Part shown: one piece after another, positions 7,706 to 18,280 of the stretch | How positions within the stretch are numbered: the first letter of the stretch is position 1 | How the letters are laid out: every line of letters begins with the position of its first letter | Source: Bacillus sp. 491mf | Lineage (GTDB): Bacteria > Bacillota > Bacilli > Bacillales > Bacillaceae_G | Assembly: GCF_900112415.1 (NCBI RefSeq) | Contig: NZ_FOLV01000001.1 | Location: 248,001 to 312,000, forward strand | DNA length: 64,000 nucleotides | Direction: 5' to 3' | The notes under the pieces: generated by a model | Databases searched by the model: none | Seen by the model: only the letters and a program-made list of their open reading frames with translations | Told to the model about the DNA's origin: nothing | Position numbers and translations under genes: made by a program

Positions 7706-10426
7706 ATGAATTGGTATGAACTGCGTGCACATGAAGTAGAAGAGCGAACGAATACAAATGTAAAAACAGGATTGACGGAGCAAGAGGTAGAAGTGCGGCT
7801 GAAAAAACTTGGCCCAAACGAATTACAAGAAGCAAAAAGGCCTTCTGCACTTATTGTGTTTTTGGCGCAATTTAAAGATTTTATGGTACTTGTTTTGTTT
7901 GGTGCAACGATTATTTCTGCTTTTTTAGGAGAATATGTGGATGCAATCGCGATTGTGGCAATTGTCATTATTAATGGTATTCTCGGTTTTTTTCAAGAGA
8001 GAAAAGCAGAAAAATCACTGGAAGCATTAAAAGAGCTGGCCGCCCCGCAAGTAACTGCACTTCGGAATGGGAGATGGATGAAGATTCCTTCGAAAGGTCT
8101 TGTGCTTGGAGACATTATAAAATTTTCAAGCGGGGATCGTATCGGTGCGGATATACGGCTCATTGAAGCTTCAAGTCTATATATTGAAGAGTCTGCATTA
8201 ACTGGAGAATCAGTGCCGGTCCAAAAGAAGATTGATGTTCTGCATGGTACTGATGTTTCAATTGGTGATCAAACCAATATGGCATTTATGGGAACGATGA
8301 TTACGAGAGGATCCGGTATTGGCGTTGTTATTGGAACTGGAATGAATACAGCGATGGGACAAATTGCAAATATGCTGCAAAATGCGGAGCAAAATGAAAC
8401 GCCGCTACAGAGAAGGCTTGAGCAGCTTGGAAAAATCTTAATTATCGTTGCATTAATTTTAACAGCACTTGTTGTATTAGTTGGTGTTTATCAAGGTAAT
8501 GAAATGTATCATATGTTTTTAGCAGGTGTTTCGCTTGCGGTTGCAGCGATTCCTGAAGGATTGCCGGCCATTGTTACAGTAGCACTCTCACTTGGTGTTC
8601 AACGGATGATTAAGAAAAAAGCAATTGTAAGAAAGTTACCTGCGGTTGAAACTTTAGGATGCGCATCTGTCATTTGTTCAGACAAAACAGGGACAATGAC
8701 GCAAAATAAAATGATGGTCACACATGTCTGGTCGAGTGGTGAAACGTGGAATGTAACGGGGCAAGGTTATGAACCAAGTGGCGAATTTATGAAAGACGAT
8801 AAGAAAATAAATCCAACAGCGGCTCGCTCTTTATATCAGCTCCTTACATTTGGATGTCTATGTAACAACGCAAATATTGTGAAAAAGAAAAAATCATATG
8901 TATTAGATGGTGATCCGACGGAAGGTGCCCTCGTTGTAGCGGCGATGAAATCTGGTATTTCAAGAGAAGGCATAAAGGATCAATTTGAGGTCATTCACGA
9001 GTTTCCATTTGATTCAACGCGGAAAATGATGAGTGTCATCGTTCGTGACAAGGCAGGAAAAAAATTTGTAATAACAAAGGGAGCGCCTGATGTTTTATTA
9101 CAAATGAGTCAAACTATTTTATGGGGAAATAAACAGCAGCCATTAACAGAATTGTATCGAAATGAAGTGCAAACGGCTATTCATCAGTTAGGAAGTCAGG
9201 CACTTCGTACAATTGCGATTGCTTTTAAGCCTTTAAAAACAACAGAGCAATTGGAAAGTGAACGAGAAGCAGAACGAGATTTAATGTTTATTGGACTGCA
9301 AGGAATGATTGATCCGCCAAGACCTGAAGTGAAACAAGCGGTGCAAGAGTGTAAAGAGGCGGGGATTAAAACAATTATGATTACAGGAGACCATAAAGTT
9401 ACAGCGATGGCAATCGCCGAGCAGCTTGGGATTTTACCATCTGGCGGCCGCGTTGTGGAAGGAATTGAACTTGCAAACATGTCAGTTGAAGAGTTGGAAG
9501 ATATTGTGGATGAAACATATGTCTTTGCGCGTGTTTCTCCGGAACATAAGTTGAAAATTGTGAAGGCGTTGCAAAATAAAGATCATATTGTGGCAATGAC
9601 CGGCGACGGCGTGAACGATGCGCCTGCTATAAAAGCAGCTGATATTGGTGTGGCGATGGGGGTTACTGGGACAGATGTTGCGAAAGAAGCATCATCTCTT
9701 GTGTTATTAGATGATAATTTTGCTACTATTAAAGCGGCGATTAAAGAAGGAAGAAATATTTACGAAAACATTCGTAAGTTTATTCGTTACTTATTAGCGT
9801 CTAATGTTGGCGAAATTTTAGTTATGCTATTTGCAATGATATTAGCATTGCCACTGCCACTCGTACCGATTCAAATTTTATGGGTGAATTTAGTAACAGA
9901 TGGTTTGCCCGCGATGGCGCTTGGACTTGATGCAGCAGAAGGTGATGTGATGAGAAGAAAACCACGCCATCCAAAAGAAGGGGTATTTGCGAGAGGGCTT
10001 GCATGGAAAATTGTGAGCCGAGGCTTTTTAATCGGTGCGATGACACTCTTAGCGTTTATCATTACATTCAATCAACATCCAAATGAATTAAAGTATGCGC
10101 AAACAGTTGCCTTTGCAACACTTGTATTAGCTCAGCTTATTCATGTGTTTGATTGCCGGAGTGAGCATTCTGTCTTTCACCGTAATCCATTTGGAAATAT
10201 GTATTTAGTAGGGGCGGTAATTATTTCGATTTTACTCATGCTAGTAGTCATATATTATCCGCCGCTGCAACCGATTTTTAGTACGATGCCAATTCAATCG
10301 AGAGATTGGTTATTAATTGGTGGACTTTCTTCTATTCCAACATTTTTATTAGTTGGATCCTTGCTAACTGGGAAGTCTGAAAAGAAGAAACCAATTGTAT
10401 ATAAAAGAGGGGTAAACTTGAAATAG
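7706..10426 (+). CDS. yloB: Calcium-transporting P-type ATPase (type IIA), YloB
   Basis: SERCA-like pump exporting Ca2+ with ATP. 906 residues with the full P-type order: cation-ATPase N-terminal domain, actuator motif LTGESVPV (about 170), PEGLP in membrane segment 4, phosphorylated D326 in SDKTGTMTQ, nucleotide-binding FPFDSTRKMMSV and KGAPD, hinge TGDGVNDAPA, and a C-terminal block of membrane helices. B. subtilis YloB is linked to calcium handling in sporulation and spore resistance. RBS AGGAGGT at 7689-7695. Single gene, divergent from rqcH, followed by a terminator. Confidence 0.94.
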   Translation: MNWYELRAHEVEERTNTNVKTGLTEQEVEVRLKKLGPNELQEAKRPSALIVFLAQFKDFMVLVLFGATIISAFLGEYVDAIAIVAIVIINGILGFFQERKAEKSLEALKELAAPQVTALRNGRWMKIPSKGLVLGDIIKFSSGDRIGADIRLIEASSLYIEESALTGESVPVQKKIDVLHGTDVSIGDQTNMAFMGTMITRGSGIGVVIGTGMNTAMGQIANMLQNAEQNETPLQRRLEQLGKILIIVALILTALVVLVGVYQGNEMYHMFLAGVSLAVAAIPEGLPAIVTVALSLGVQRMIKKKAIVRKLPAVETLGCASVICSDKTGTMTQNKMMVTHVWSSGETWNVTGQGYEPSGEFMKDDKKINPTAARSLYQLLTFGCLCNNANIVKKKKSYVLDGDPTEGALVVAAMKSGISREGIKDQFEVIHEFPFDSTRKMMSVIVRDKAGKKFVITKGAPDVLLQMSQTILWGNKQQPLTELYRNEVQTAIHQLGSQALRTIAIAFKPLKTTEQLESEREAERDLMFIGLQGMIDPPRPEVKQAVQECKEAGIKTIMITGDHKVTAMAIAEQLGILPSGGRVVEGIELANMSVEELEDIVDETYVFARVSPEHKLKIVKALQNKDHIVAMTGDGVNDAPAIKAADIGVAMGVTGTDVAKEASSLVLLDDNFATIKAAIKEGRNIYENIRKFIRYLLASNVGEILVMLFAMILALPLPLVPIQILWVNLVTDGLPAMALGLDAAEGDVMRRKPRHPKEGVFARGLAWKIVSRGFLIGAMTLLAFIITFNQHPNELKYAQTVAFATLVLAQLIHVFDCRSEHSVFHRNPFGNMYLVGAVIISILLMLVVIYYPPLQPIFSTMPIQSRDWLLIGGLSSIPTFLLVGSLLTGKSEKKKPIVYKRGVNLK

Positions 10427-10454
10427 TAAATGACATAAAAGTATGCTATAATTT

Positions 10455-10490
10455 GAAAAGGTAGTAGAGTAGAGTCTCTATTACCTTTTT
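10455..10490 (+). terminator. Terminator after yloB
   Basis: Stem AAAAGGTAGTAGAG with CTCTATTACCTTTT (one G-T pair), loop of about 6, then T-run. A TGCTATAAT sequence at 10444-10452 just before it looks like an extended -10 but would start transcription inside the stem. Confidence 0.8.
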
Positions 10491-10523
10491 CATTGAGTAA
10501 GATCATGGCTTGGATGTGATAAA

Positions 10524-11399
10524 ATGATTTCGAGTATGACAGGTTTTGGACGCGCAAAAGTAGAAAGTAATGCGTTTCAAATTACAGTAGAAATGAAGTC
10601 GGTCAACCATCGTTTTTTAGAGATGAATATTCGTCTTCCAAAGCAAATGATGGTGTTCGAGGATAAAATCCGCAAGTTAATTGCAGAACAAGTAGGCCGC
10701 GGACGTATTGAAGTATCGATCATTGTTGAAGGGGAAGGACTCGTTGAACGAAAGTTACGCGTGGATTGGTCCCTTTTAGAGCAATATAAGCTCATTATGG
10801 AAGAAGCGAAGGGGAAATTTCAATTACAGGATTCGATTACATTACAACAGCTTATTGCTATGCCAGAAGTGACAGCAATTGAAGAAGTTGAAAATGTAAA
10901 TGAAGCGTTTGAACATAGTTTGTATGAGGCGGTTCGCCGCGCAGCTAGCATGTTAAAAACGATGCGTGATGGTGAAGGGGAACGACTGCATAAAGATTTG
11001 GAGCATCGTTTACAAGGAATTAACACGTGTGTGCACGCCATTATTCCTTATGCGCCGTCAGTTATTCAAAAATATCGTGAGCGCTTAGAAAACCGTTTGA
11101 AAGAATTACATAATCAAGAATTAGAAGAACAACGATTACTTACAGAAATAGCGGTGTTTGCAGACCGCTGTGATATTCATGAAGAGTTAGTTCGTTTACA
11201 AAGTCATTTAGAACAATTTCAAGAGGCATTGCAAAGTAAAGAGCCTGTTGGAAGGAAAATGGATTTCATCGTACAAGAAATGCATCGTGAAATAAATACA
11301 ATTGGTTCAAAAGCAAATGACTTAACCATTTCAAAATATGTTGTGGAAATGAAAAATAATCTTGAAAAAATCCGTGAACAAGTACAAAATATTGAGTAG
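10524..11399 (+). CDS. yloC: YicC-family endoribonuclease, YloC
   Basis: 291 residues beginning MISSMTGFGRAKVES, the family signature; N-terminal YicC-like domain to about 155 and a C-terminal DUF1732 domain ending NDLTISKYVVEMKNNLEKIREQVQNIE. YicC proteins are RNA-binding endoribonucleases; in B. subtilis YloC acts on RNA turnover. First gene of the yloC-remA-gmk-rpoZ cluster. The start has only a weak site (GGATGTG), suggesting modest translation. Confidence 0.9.
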   Translation: MISSMTGFGRAKVESNAFQITVEMKSVNHRFLEMNIRLPKQMMVFEDKIRKLIAEQVGRGRIEVSIIVEGEGLVERKLRVDWSLLEQYKLIMEEAKGKFQLQDSITLQQLIAMPEVTAIEEVENVNEAFEHSLYEAVRRAASMLKTMRDGEGERLHKDLEHRLQGINTCVHAIIPYAPSVIQKYRERLENRLKELHNQELEEQRLLTEIAVFADRCDIHEELVRLQSHLEQFQEALQSKEPVGRKMDFIVQEMHREINTIGSKANDLTISKYVVEMKNNLEKIREQVQNIE

Positions 11400-11465
11400 C
11401 TGTCAATTGTATACGAAGTTATACGAGAGGGAGAAATCGGATAGACTTACTAGGAGGCGCAAATT

Positions 11466-12360
<895 letters not shown>

Positions 12361-12361
12361 T

Positions 12362-12574
12362 ATGTTAAACCCATCTATTGATGCATTGTTACAAAAAATT
12401 GATTCTAAATATACGCTAGTAACAGTAGCTGCAAAGCGCGCTCGTGAAATGCAAGAGCATAATGATTGTGCTGTTGAAAAACCGGTATCTCATAAATTTG
12501 TAGGGAAATCATTAGAAGAAATTCATGCACAATTATTAAGCTACGAACCAAGTGAAGATAACAACCAAAAATAA
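12362..12574 (+). CDS. rpoZ: RNA polymerase omega subunit
   Basis: 70-residue omega subunit that helps RNA polymerase assembly. [30 protein letters not shown] is the conserved omega core (beta-prime contact helix). It starts two bases after the gmk stop with GGAGG in the gmk 3' end, so the two are translationally coupled. A strong terminator follows at 12628. Confidence 0.95.
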   Translation: MLNPSIDALLQKIDSKYTLVTVAAKRAREMQEHNDCAVEKPVSHKFVGKSLEEIHAQLLSYEPSEDNNQK

Positions 12575-12627
12575 TGCGTTATTTTCGACAAATAGAGGCA
12601 TAGATACTATACTTTTCTATGTAACAG

Positions 12628-12663
12628 TAACAACCTATTTACAAGTAGGTTGTTATTTTTTTA
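12628..12663 (+). terminator. Terminator after rpoZ
   Basis: Perfect 10-bp stem (12628-12637 with 12646-12655) followed by seven T residues. Confidence 0.92.
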
Positions 12664-12690
12664 CGATGTTGATAAATTTAAAAATGAGAT

Positions 12691-12843
12691 AAAAGCTTTC
12701 TTTTTAGGTGGGCGAGAGCGTCTGGCCGTGCATAGAAGCGGTCAGGGCTTATTTTTGCCACATGCGAGGTTTAAAACAAAGGGAGAAAGCAAGTTGTGGT
12801 CATGTTGTATTCTGCATAGCAGCGACTTATATGCCGAAAAAAA
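12691..12843 (+). repeat. Interspersed ~150-bp repeat, copy A
   Basis: Shares with copies at 25.1, 40.4, 50.8 (inverted) and 58.6 kb: a 5' block CTTTCTTTTTAGG.GGGCGAGAGC, a hairpin CTGGCCG-10 nt-CGGTCAG, a middle CACATGCGAGGTTTAAAAC, and a 3' end GCATAGCAGCGACTTATATG. Looks like a Bacillus cereus-group bcr-type repeat; which numbered family it belongs to was not established. Non-coding: an open frame across it is an accident. It follows the rpoZ terminator. Confidence 0.85.
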
Positions 12844-12850
12844 CAAAATG

Positions 12851-12970
12851 GATTTATCCCGCTATTCGCGGACAGTAAGTCCCCCACCTCAAGGTTCCAA
12901 GAAAATCGAAGAAAATAGGTGAGGGCTTTCCATCAGCGGGGGATGAAGTCCCCACTGATGGAAGTTAGAA
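12851..12970 (+). repeat. Hairpin-rich element upstream of coaBC
   Basis: Directly abuts copy A. Three nested or successive stems: CCGC/GCGG (12859-12871), CCC.CACCT with AGGTG.GGG (12881-12889 with 12917-12925) and CATCAG.GGGG with CCCC.CTGATG (12931-12941 with 12950-12960). It resembles a second dispersed repeat type of the B. cereus group (bcr1-like by memory of its GGACAGTAAGTCCCCCACCT core, not verified). A weaker analogue of its last hairpin lies before def. The rest of 12575-13059 shows no gene. Confidence 0.7.
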
Positions 12971-13059
12971 TAACGGTAGCTTATATTTGCAGGCTGTGAT
13001 GATGAATGAATTGAAGTTCGAATTGGGTTAAGGATGATGAAAGAAAGAGGACGAGACTT

Positions 13060-14265
13060 ATGCTAAAAGGGAAAAAAATACTTTTATGTGTTACGGGGGG
13101 CATTGCTGTATTTAAAGCAGCTGCGCTAACAAGTAAATTAACACAGGCAGGTGCGCTTGTAAAAGTAATAATGAGTGAATCGGCAACGAAGTTTGTTACA
13201 CCGCTTACATTTCAAGCACTTTCTCGCCATGATGTATACACAGATACATTTGATGAAAAGGATTCAGCAGTCATTGCTCATATTGATTTAGCAGATTGGG
13301 CTGATCTTGTACTTGTTGCACCGGCGACAGCAAACATCATTGGTAAATTCGCAAATGGTCTTGCCGATGATATGGTTTCAACGACGCTTCTCGCGACAAC
13401 AGCTCCAGTGTGGATTGCAGCTGCGATGAACGTTCATATGTATGAAAATCCAGTTGTCCAAAAAAATATGCAAATGCTAAAACAGTTAGGCTATACATTT
13501 ATTGAGCCTGGAGAGGGCTTTTTAGCTTGCGGATATGTTGCTAAAGGTCGGTTAGAAGAACCAGAAAACATTGTAACTATGTTAGAGAAGCATTTTTCAG
13601 AAGAGAAGCCGCTGCAAGGGAAACGAATATTGGTGACAGCTGGCCCGACACGTGAAAAAATTGATCCAGTTCGTTTTATGACGAATTTTTCTTCTGGCAA
13701 AATGGGATATGCACTTGCGGAAGTTGCGGCGAATCTTGGTGCAGAAGTCATTCTTATTTCTGGTCCAACAGCGCTAACACCGCCTGCGAATGTAACAACA
13801 ATACAAGTGGAATCAGCACAAGATATGTTAGAGGCGGTTTTACATCATTATGCTAATATGAATGTTGTAATTAAAACAGCAGCAGTAGCAGATTACCGTC
13901 CAAAGTTTGTGTGCGATGAGAAGATGAAAAAGAAAAGCGGAGATACAGTTATTGAATTAGAAAGAACGACAGATATTTTGAAAACATTAGGTGAGCGAAA
14001 AGAACATCAATTACTCATTGGTTTTGCAGCAGAAACAACAAACGTTGAAGAATATGCAACGAAAAAATTACGCGAAAAAAATGCTGATATAATTGTTGCG
14101 AATGATGTAAAAGCAGAAGGGGCAGGATTTGGTACGGACACAAATATTGTGACGATGTATAAACGAAATGGCGCCGTGGTTGAATTGCCATTATTAACAA
14201 AGCAGGAAGTAGCGCGAGAAATATTACTGCATGTTGAAAAAATGTTGGAAGATGATCCTGCATGA
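13060..14265 (+). CDS. coaBC: Bifunctional CoaBC (Dfp), coenzyme A synthesis
   Basis: Makes 4'-phosphopantetheine from 4'-phosphopantothenate and cysteine in two steps. 401 residues. CoaC flavin decarboxylase half (1 to about 185): GGIAVFKAA, active-site region HIDLADWADLVLVAPATANIIGK, AAMNVHMYENP (PXMNXXMW-like) and GFLACGYVAKGR with the catalytic Cys. CoaB half: RILVTAGPTREKIDPVRFMTN, and GFAAET and AND motifs. AAAGAGGACGAG precedes the ATG. Its last four bases overlap priA, so the two are coupled. Confidence 0.95.
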   Translation: MLKGKKILLCVTGGIAVFKAAALTSKLTQAGALVKVIMSESATKFVTPLTFQALSRHDVYTDTFDEKDSAVIAHIDLADWADLVLVAPATANIIGKFANGLADDMVSTTLLATTAPVWIAAAMNVHMYENPVVQKNMQMLKQLGYTFIEPGEGFLACGYVAKGRLEEPENIVTMLEKHFSEEKPLQGKRILVTAGPTREKIDPVRFMTNFSSGKMGYALAEVAANLGAEVILISGPTALTPPANVTTIQVESAQDMLEAVLHHYANMNVVIKTAAVADYRPKFVCDEKMKKKSGDTVIELERTTDILKTLGERKEHQLLIGFAAETTNVEEYATKKLREKNADIIVANDVKAEGAGFGTDTNIVTMYKRNGAVVELPLLTKQEVAREILLHVEKMLEDDPA

Positions 14266-16667
14266 AATTTGCAAGCGTAATTGTCGATGTTCCAGCAAGG
14301 CAAACGGATAGGCCATTCGATTATATTATTCCTAAACGTTGGGAAGATTTTGTTCAAACGGGTATGCGAGTTGTTGTTCCTTTTGGACCGCGAAAATTAC
14401 AAGGATTTGTCATTGGGATAAAAGATACAGTAGATGTAGATGTAAATAAGTTGAAAACATTACATGAATTGTTAGATGTAACACCTGTATTAAATGAGGA
14501 ATTACTACAGCTTGGAAATTGGCTTACAGAAGAAACACTTTGTTTTACAATTTCAGCGTTCCAAGTTATGTTGCCAACAGCAATTAAAGCGACATATAAA
14601 AAACAGCTACGTCTTCATCGGCCCGAAGACGTAGCGACCAATGTGAAGCAGCTCTTTCAAGGAAAAGAAAGTATCGATTGGAATGTACTTGATGAATGGC
14701 CGCAGTTGTACCGTGCAGTGCAAACAGAAATTGCAAAAGGGACTGTTGAAGTTGTTTATGAAGTAAAAGATAAGGCGCAAAAGAAAAAACAAAAAATGAT
14801 TCAACCTGTTTTGCCTTTTGAAGAATTGGAGGAAACGGCTTTTCATCTAAAGAGTAAAAAGCAGCAGGATGTATTGTATTATTTCATGGAACACTATCAG
14901 CCTGTACCGTTAAAAATAGTAATGGAAGAATTGCAAATGACGGATGCTCCCATTAAATCACTTGTGAAAAAAGGTTTGTTAGCTGAAAAATATGTGGAAG
15001 TATATCGAAATCCCTATGATGATGATGCTTTCGAACGCACAAAGCCATTCCCGCTTACAGAAGAGCAACGACAAGTAATTGCACCAATCTTAACCACCAT
15101 TACTGAAGAGCAGCATGAGACGTTTTTACTGTACGGTGTCACAGGGAGCGGAAAAACAGAAGTTTATTTACAGTCAATTGAAGAAGTACTTAGCAAAGGA
15201 AAAGAAGCCATAGTACTTGTGCCTGAAATTTCGTTAACGCCGCAAATGGTGGATCGTTTTAAAGGGCGTTTTGGCTCGCAAGTGGCAGTTCTTCATAGTG
15301 CATTGTCTGTTGGTGAAAAATATGATGAATGGCGTAAGATTTTACGGAAAGAAGTCAAAGTAGTTGTAGGGGCGCGTTCAGCAATTTTTGCACCATTTGA
15401 GAATTTAGGAATTATAATTATTGATGAAGAACATGAATCGAGTTACAAACAGGAGGATAATCCACGCTACCATGCACGTTCTGTTGCGATTCGGCGGGGA
15501 GAATATCACAATTGTCCTGTTGTGTTAGGAAGTGCTACGCCTACACTAGAATCGTTTGCTCGCGCTCAAAAAGGTGTATATAAACTGCTTACAATGGCGA
15601 AGCGGATGAATGAAAAGGATTTGCCTGCAGTTGAGATTATTGATATGAGAGAAGAGCTTCGTGATGGTAATCGTTCTATGTTTTCTCAGCTTCTTCATGA
15701 GAAGATAGCGGATCGATTAGAGAAAAAAGAACAAATGGTGCTTTTTTTAAATCGAAGAGGGCATTCGACATTTGTTATGTGTCGTGATTGCGGATATGTC
15801 GTACAATGTCCACACTGTGATATTTCGCTTACATATCACAGAATGAATAACCGTTTGAAATGTCATTACTGTAGTTATGAGGAACATTTACCGAATGCTT
15901 GTCCTGCTTGTAATAGCTCCCATATCCGCTTCTTTGGGACAGGGACACAAAAGGTTGAAGAAGAAATTACAAAATTGTTTCCAGAAGCACGCGTTATTCG
16001 AATGGATGTGGATACGACAAGTCGTAAAGGGATGCATGAAAAGCTCCTGAAGTCATTTGGGGCAGGAGAAGCTGATATATTACTTGGGACGCAGATGATT
16101 GCGAAAGGTCTTGATTTTCCAAATGTGACGCTTGTAGGTGTATTAACAGCAGATACAATGTTGCATTTGCCGGATTTCCGGGCAAGTGAAAAAACGTATC
16201 AGCTTTTAACGCAAGTAAGTGGCCGAGCTGGACGTCACGAGCTTCCAGGAGAAGTAGTCATTCAAACGTATACACCTGAACATTATAGTATAGAATTAGC
16301 AAAAAAGCAGAAGTATGATTTGTTTTTTGAGCGTGAAATGTATATGAGGAAAATGCGGCAATATCCACCATATTATTATGTTACGTTAGTTACAGTATCT
16401 CACCCGGAATTATTAAAAGCAGTGCAGGTAACAGAAAAAATTGTTGGTTTTTTACGACAACATTGCTCACAGCAAACGATGATCTTAGGTCCAGTTGCTT
16501 CGGCAATTCCTCGTATAAAAGATAGATATCGATACCAATGCATGATAAAATACAAACGGGAACCAAACTTAAAGTACGTGCTTAAAATGGTAAATGAACA
16601 TTATCAGGCAGAAATGCAAAAAGACTTGCAAATCTCAATTGATTTTAATCCAACTATGTTGATGTAG
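14262..16667 (+). CDS. priA: Primosomal replication restart helicase PriA
   Basis: 3'-to-5' helicase that reloads the replisome at collapsed forks. 801 residues: N-terminal DNA-binding domain with VDVPARQTDRPFDY, winged helix, Walker A GVTGSGKTEVY (about 293-303), DEEH box IIDEEHESSYKQ, and a zinc module with four CxxC pairs (CRDC, CPHC, CHYC, CPAC, about 507-550), then helicase domain 2 with QVSGRAGR. Overlaps coaBC by four bases. Length and motifs are complete. Confidence 0.96.
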   Translation: MKFASVIVDVPARQTDRPFDYIIPKRWEDFVQTGMRVVVPFGPRKLQGFVIGIKDTVDVDVNKLKTLHELLDVTPVLNEELLQLGNWLTEETLCFTISAFQVMLPTAIKATYKKQLRLHRPEDVATNVKQLFQGKESIDWNVLDEWPQLYRAVQTEIAKGTVEVVYEVKDKAQKKKQKMIQPVLPFEELEETAFHLKSKKQQDVLYYFMEHYQPVPLKIVMEELQMTDAPIKSLVKKGLLAEKYVEVYRNPYDDDAFERTKPFPLTEEQRQVIAPILTTITEEQHETFLLYGVTGSGKTEVYLQSIEEVLSKGKEAIVLVPEISLTPQMVDRFKGRFGSQVAVLHSALSVGEKYDEWRKILRKEVKVVVGARSAIFAPFENLGIIIIDEEHESSYKQEDNPRYHARSVAIRRGEYHNCPVVLGSATPTLESFARAQKGVYKLLTMAKRMNEKDLPAVEIIDMREELRDGNRSMFSQLLHEKIADRLEKKEQMVLFLNRRGHSTFVMCRDCGYVVQCPHCDISLTYHRMNNRLKCHYCSYEEHLPNACPACNSSHIRFFGTGTQKVEEEITKLFPEARVIRMDVDTTSRKGMHEKLLKSFGAGEADILLGTQMIAKGLDFPNVTLVGVLTADTMLHLPDFRASEKTYQLLTQVSGRAGRHELPGEVVIQTYTPEHYSIELAKKQKYDLFFEREMYMRKMRQYPPYYYVTLVTVSHPELLKAVQVTEKIVGFLRQHCSQQTMILGPVASAIPRIKDRYRYQCMIKYKREPNLKYVLKMVNEHYQAEMQKDLQISIDFNPTMLM

Positions 16668-16777
16668 TAGAGCTGAATTTAGAGGCAAATGGATAAAATA
16701 GAGTGAAACTTTTATAAGCTAGGAAGAAGGTCCTCGTTGCCCGTACTGCTGGCATGTGCCTGAATAGGCAAGCAAAT

Positions 16778-16803
16778 CATCAATGGAGTTGCCTCCATTG
16801 ATG
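16778..16803. repeat. Perfect hairpin before def
   Basis: CATCAATGGAG (16778-16788), loop TTGC, CTCCATTGATG (16793-16803). Preceded by a small GCCT/AGGC stem near 16758-16769. The flank GATGGAAGTT after it matches the flank after the 12931-12960 hairpin, suggesting a related element. Confidence 0.65.
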
Positions 16804-16842
16804 GAAGTTTCAATCTGATTGTATGTTGAAAAGGAGAGTAGT

Positions 16843-17319
16843 ATGGCAACATTAGAAATTGTAAAACATCCAAATGAAGTATTAGAAACACCGTGTGAAC
16901 GTGTTATTAATTTTGATAAAAAGTTAGTGAAGCTTTTAAAAGATATGCACGAAACAATGTTAATTGCGGATGGTGTTGGATTAGCAGCGCCGCAAGTTGG
17001 TGTTAGTATGCAAGTTGCTGTTGTAGACATTGATGATGATAACGGGAAGATTGAATTAATTAATCCTGTTATTTTAGAAAAACGTGGTGAACAAGTAGGT
17101 CCCGAAGGCTGCTTAAGTTTTCCGGGGCTTTTTGGTGATGTAACACGTGCTGAGTATATTAAAGTACGTGCCCAAAATCGTCGTGGTAAAGTGTATTTAT
17201 TAGAAGCAGACGGCTTTTTGGCCCGTGCAATTCAACATGAAATCGATCATTTACATGGTGTGTTATTTACATCGAAAGTAACGCGATATTATGAGGAAAA
17301 TGAATTAGAAGAGATGTAA
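16843..17319 (+). CDS. def: Peptide deformylase
   Basis: Removes the N-formyl group from nascent proteins; acts with fmt next to it. 158 residues with all three motifs: GVGLAAPQ (44-51), EGCLS (88-92, metal ligand C90) and HEIDH (132-136; H132 and H136 ligands, E133 catalytic). This is the type 1-like short form. The frame could start at GTG/ATG upstream (16819), but AAGGAGAG at 16831-16838 fixes ATG 16843 and [10 protein letters not shown] is the usual start. Confidence 0.95.
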   Translation: MATLEIVKHPNEVLETPCERVINFDKKLVKLLKDMHETMLIADGVGLAAPQVGVSMQVAVVDIDDDNGKIELINPVILEKRGEQVGPEGCLSFPGLFGDVTRAEYIKVRAQNRRGKVYLLEADGFLARAIQHEIDHLHGVLFTSKVTRYYEENELEEM

Positions 17320-17335
17320 AAGGAGAGTTTTTCAA

Positions 17336-18280
17336 ATGGTGAAAGTTGTATTTATGGGAACACCGGACTTTTCAGTGCCGGTGCTTCGTCGTCTTATTGA
17401 AGATGGATATGATGTGATTGGTGTTGTGACGCAGCCAGATCGTCCAGTAGGTAGAAAAAAAGTATTAACCCCAACGCCTGTGAAAGTTGAAGCAGAAAAA
17501 CATGGTATTCCGGTATTGCAACCGTTAAAGATTCGTGAAAAAGATGAATATGAAAAGGTATTGGCATTAGAGCCAGATTTGATTGTGACAGCTGCATTCG
17601 GACAAATCGTTCCAAATGAAATTTTAGAAGCGCCGAAATATGGATGTATTAATGTACATGCTTCGTTACTTCCAGAACTTCGCGGCGGTGCACCTATTCA
17701 TTATTCGATTATGCAAGGAAAAGAGAAAACAGGCATTACGATCATGTATATGGTTGAAAAATTAGATGCGGGTGATATTTTAACGCAAGTAGAAGTCGAA
17801 ATTACCGAACGCGAAACAACCGGCTCATTATTTGATAAATTAAGCGTAGCTGGAGCTCAGTTATTATCTAAAACGGTGCCGCTTTTAATACAAGGAAAGT
17901 TAGAACCAATTAAACAAAATGAGGAAGAAGCAACATTTGCTTATAATATTAAACGTGAGCAGGAAAAGATTGATTGGTCGAAAACTGGAGAAGAGATTTA
18001 CAATCATATTCGTGGCTTAAATCCTTGGCCAGTTGCTTATACGACATTAGCAGGACAGGTTGTAAAAGTATGGTGGGGAGAAAAAGTTCCTGTCACAGAA
18101 AAAGCTGAAGCTGGAACAGTTGTTGCAATTGAAGAAGATGGTTTCGTTGTGGCTACAGGAAATGCAACGGCAATTAAGATTACTGAGTTGCAACCATCTG
18201 GTAAAAAACGTATGGACTGTTCGCAATTTTTACGTGGAACAAAGCCTGAAATAGGTACGAAGTTAGGAGAAGACGCATGA
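17336..18280 (+). CDS. fmt: Methionyl-tRNA formyltransferase
   Basis: Formylates initiator Met-tRNA with 10-formyl-tetrahydrofolate. 314 residues: N-terminal formyl transferase fold beginning [15 protein letters not shown], catalytic segment [19 protein letters not shown] (Asn-His-Asp triad region, about 106-124), and a C-terminal OB domain from about 205. RBS AAAGGAGAG lies 16 bases after def stops, so both are one transcript; fmt stop overlaps rsmB start by four bases. Confidence 0.96.
   Translation: MVKVVFMGTPDFSVPVLRRLIEDGYDVIGVVTQPDRPVGRKKVLTPTPVKVEAEKHGIPVLQPLKIREKDEYEKVLALEPDLIVTAAFGQIVPNEILEAPKYGCINVHASLLPELRGGAPIHYSIMQGKEKTGITIMYMVEKLDAGDILTQVEVEITERETTGSLFDKLSVAGAQLLSKTVPLLIQGKLEPIKQNEEEATFAYNIKREQEKIDWSKTGEEIYNHIRGLNPWPVAYTTLAGQVVKVWWGEKVPVTEKAEAGTVVAIEEDGFVVATGNATAIKITELQPSGKKRMDCSQFLRGTKPEIGTKLGEDA

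Noticed and set aside
12650-12922. Open frame of 90 codons on the plus strand
   Set aside because: It lies entirely across repeat A and the hairpin element, has no family resemblance and its frame is not kept in other repeat copies.
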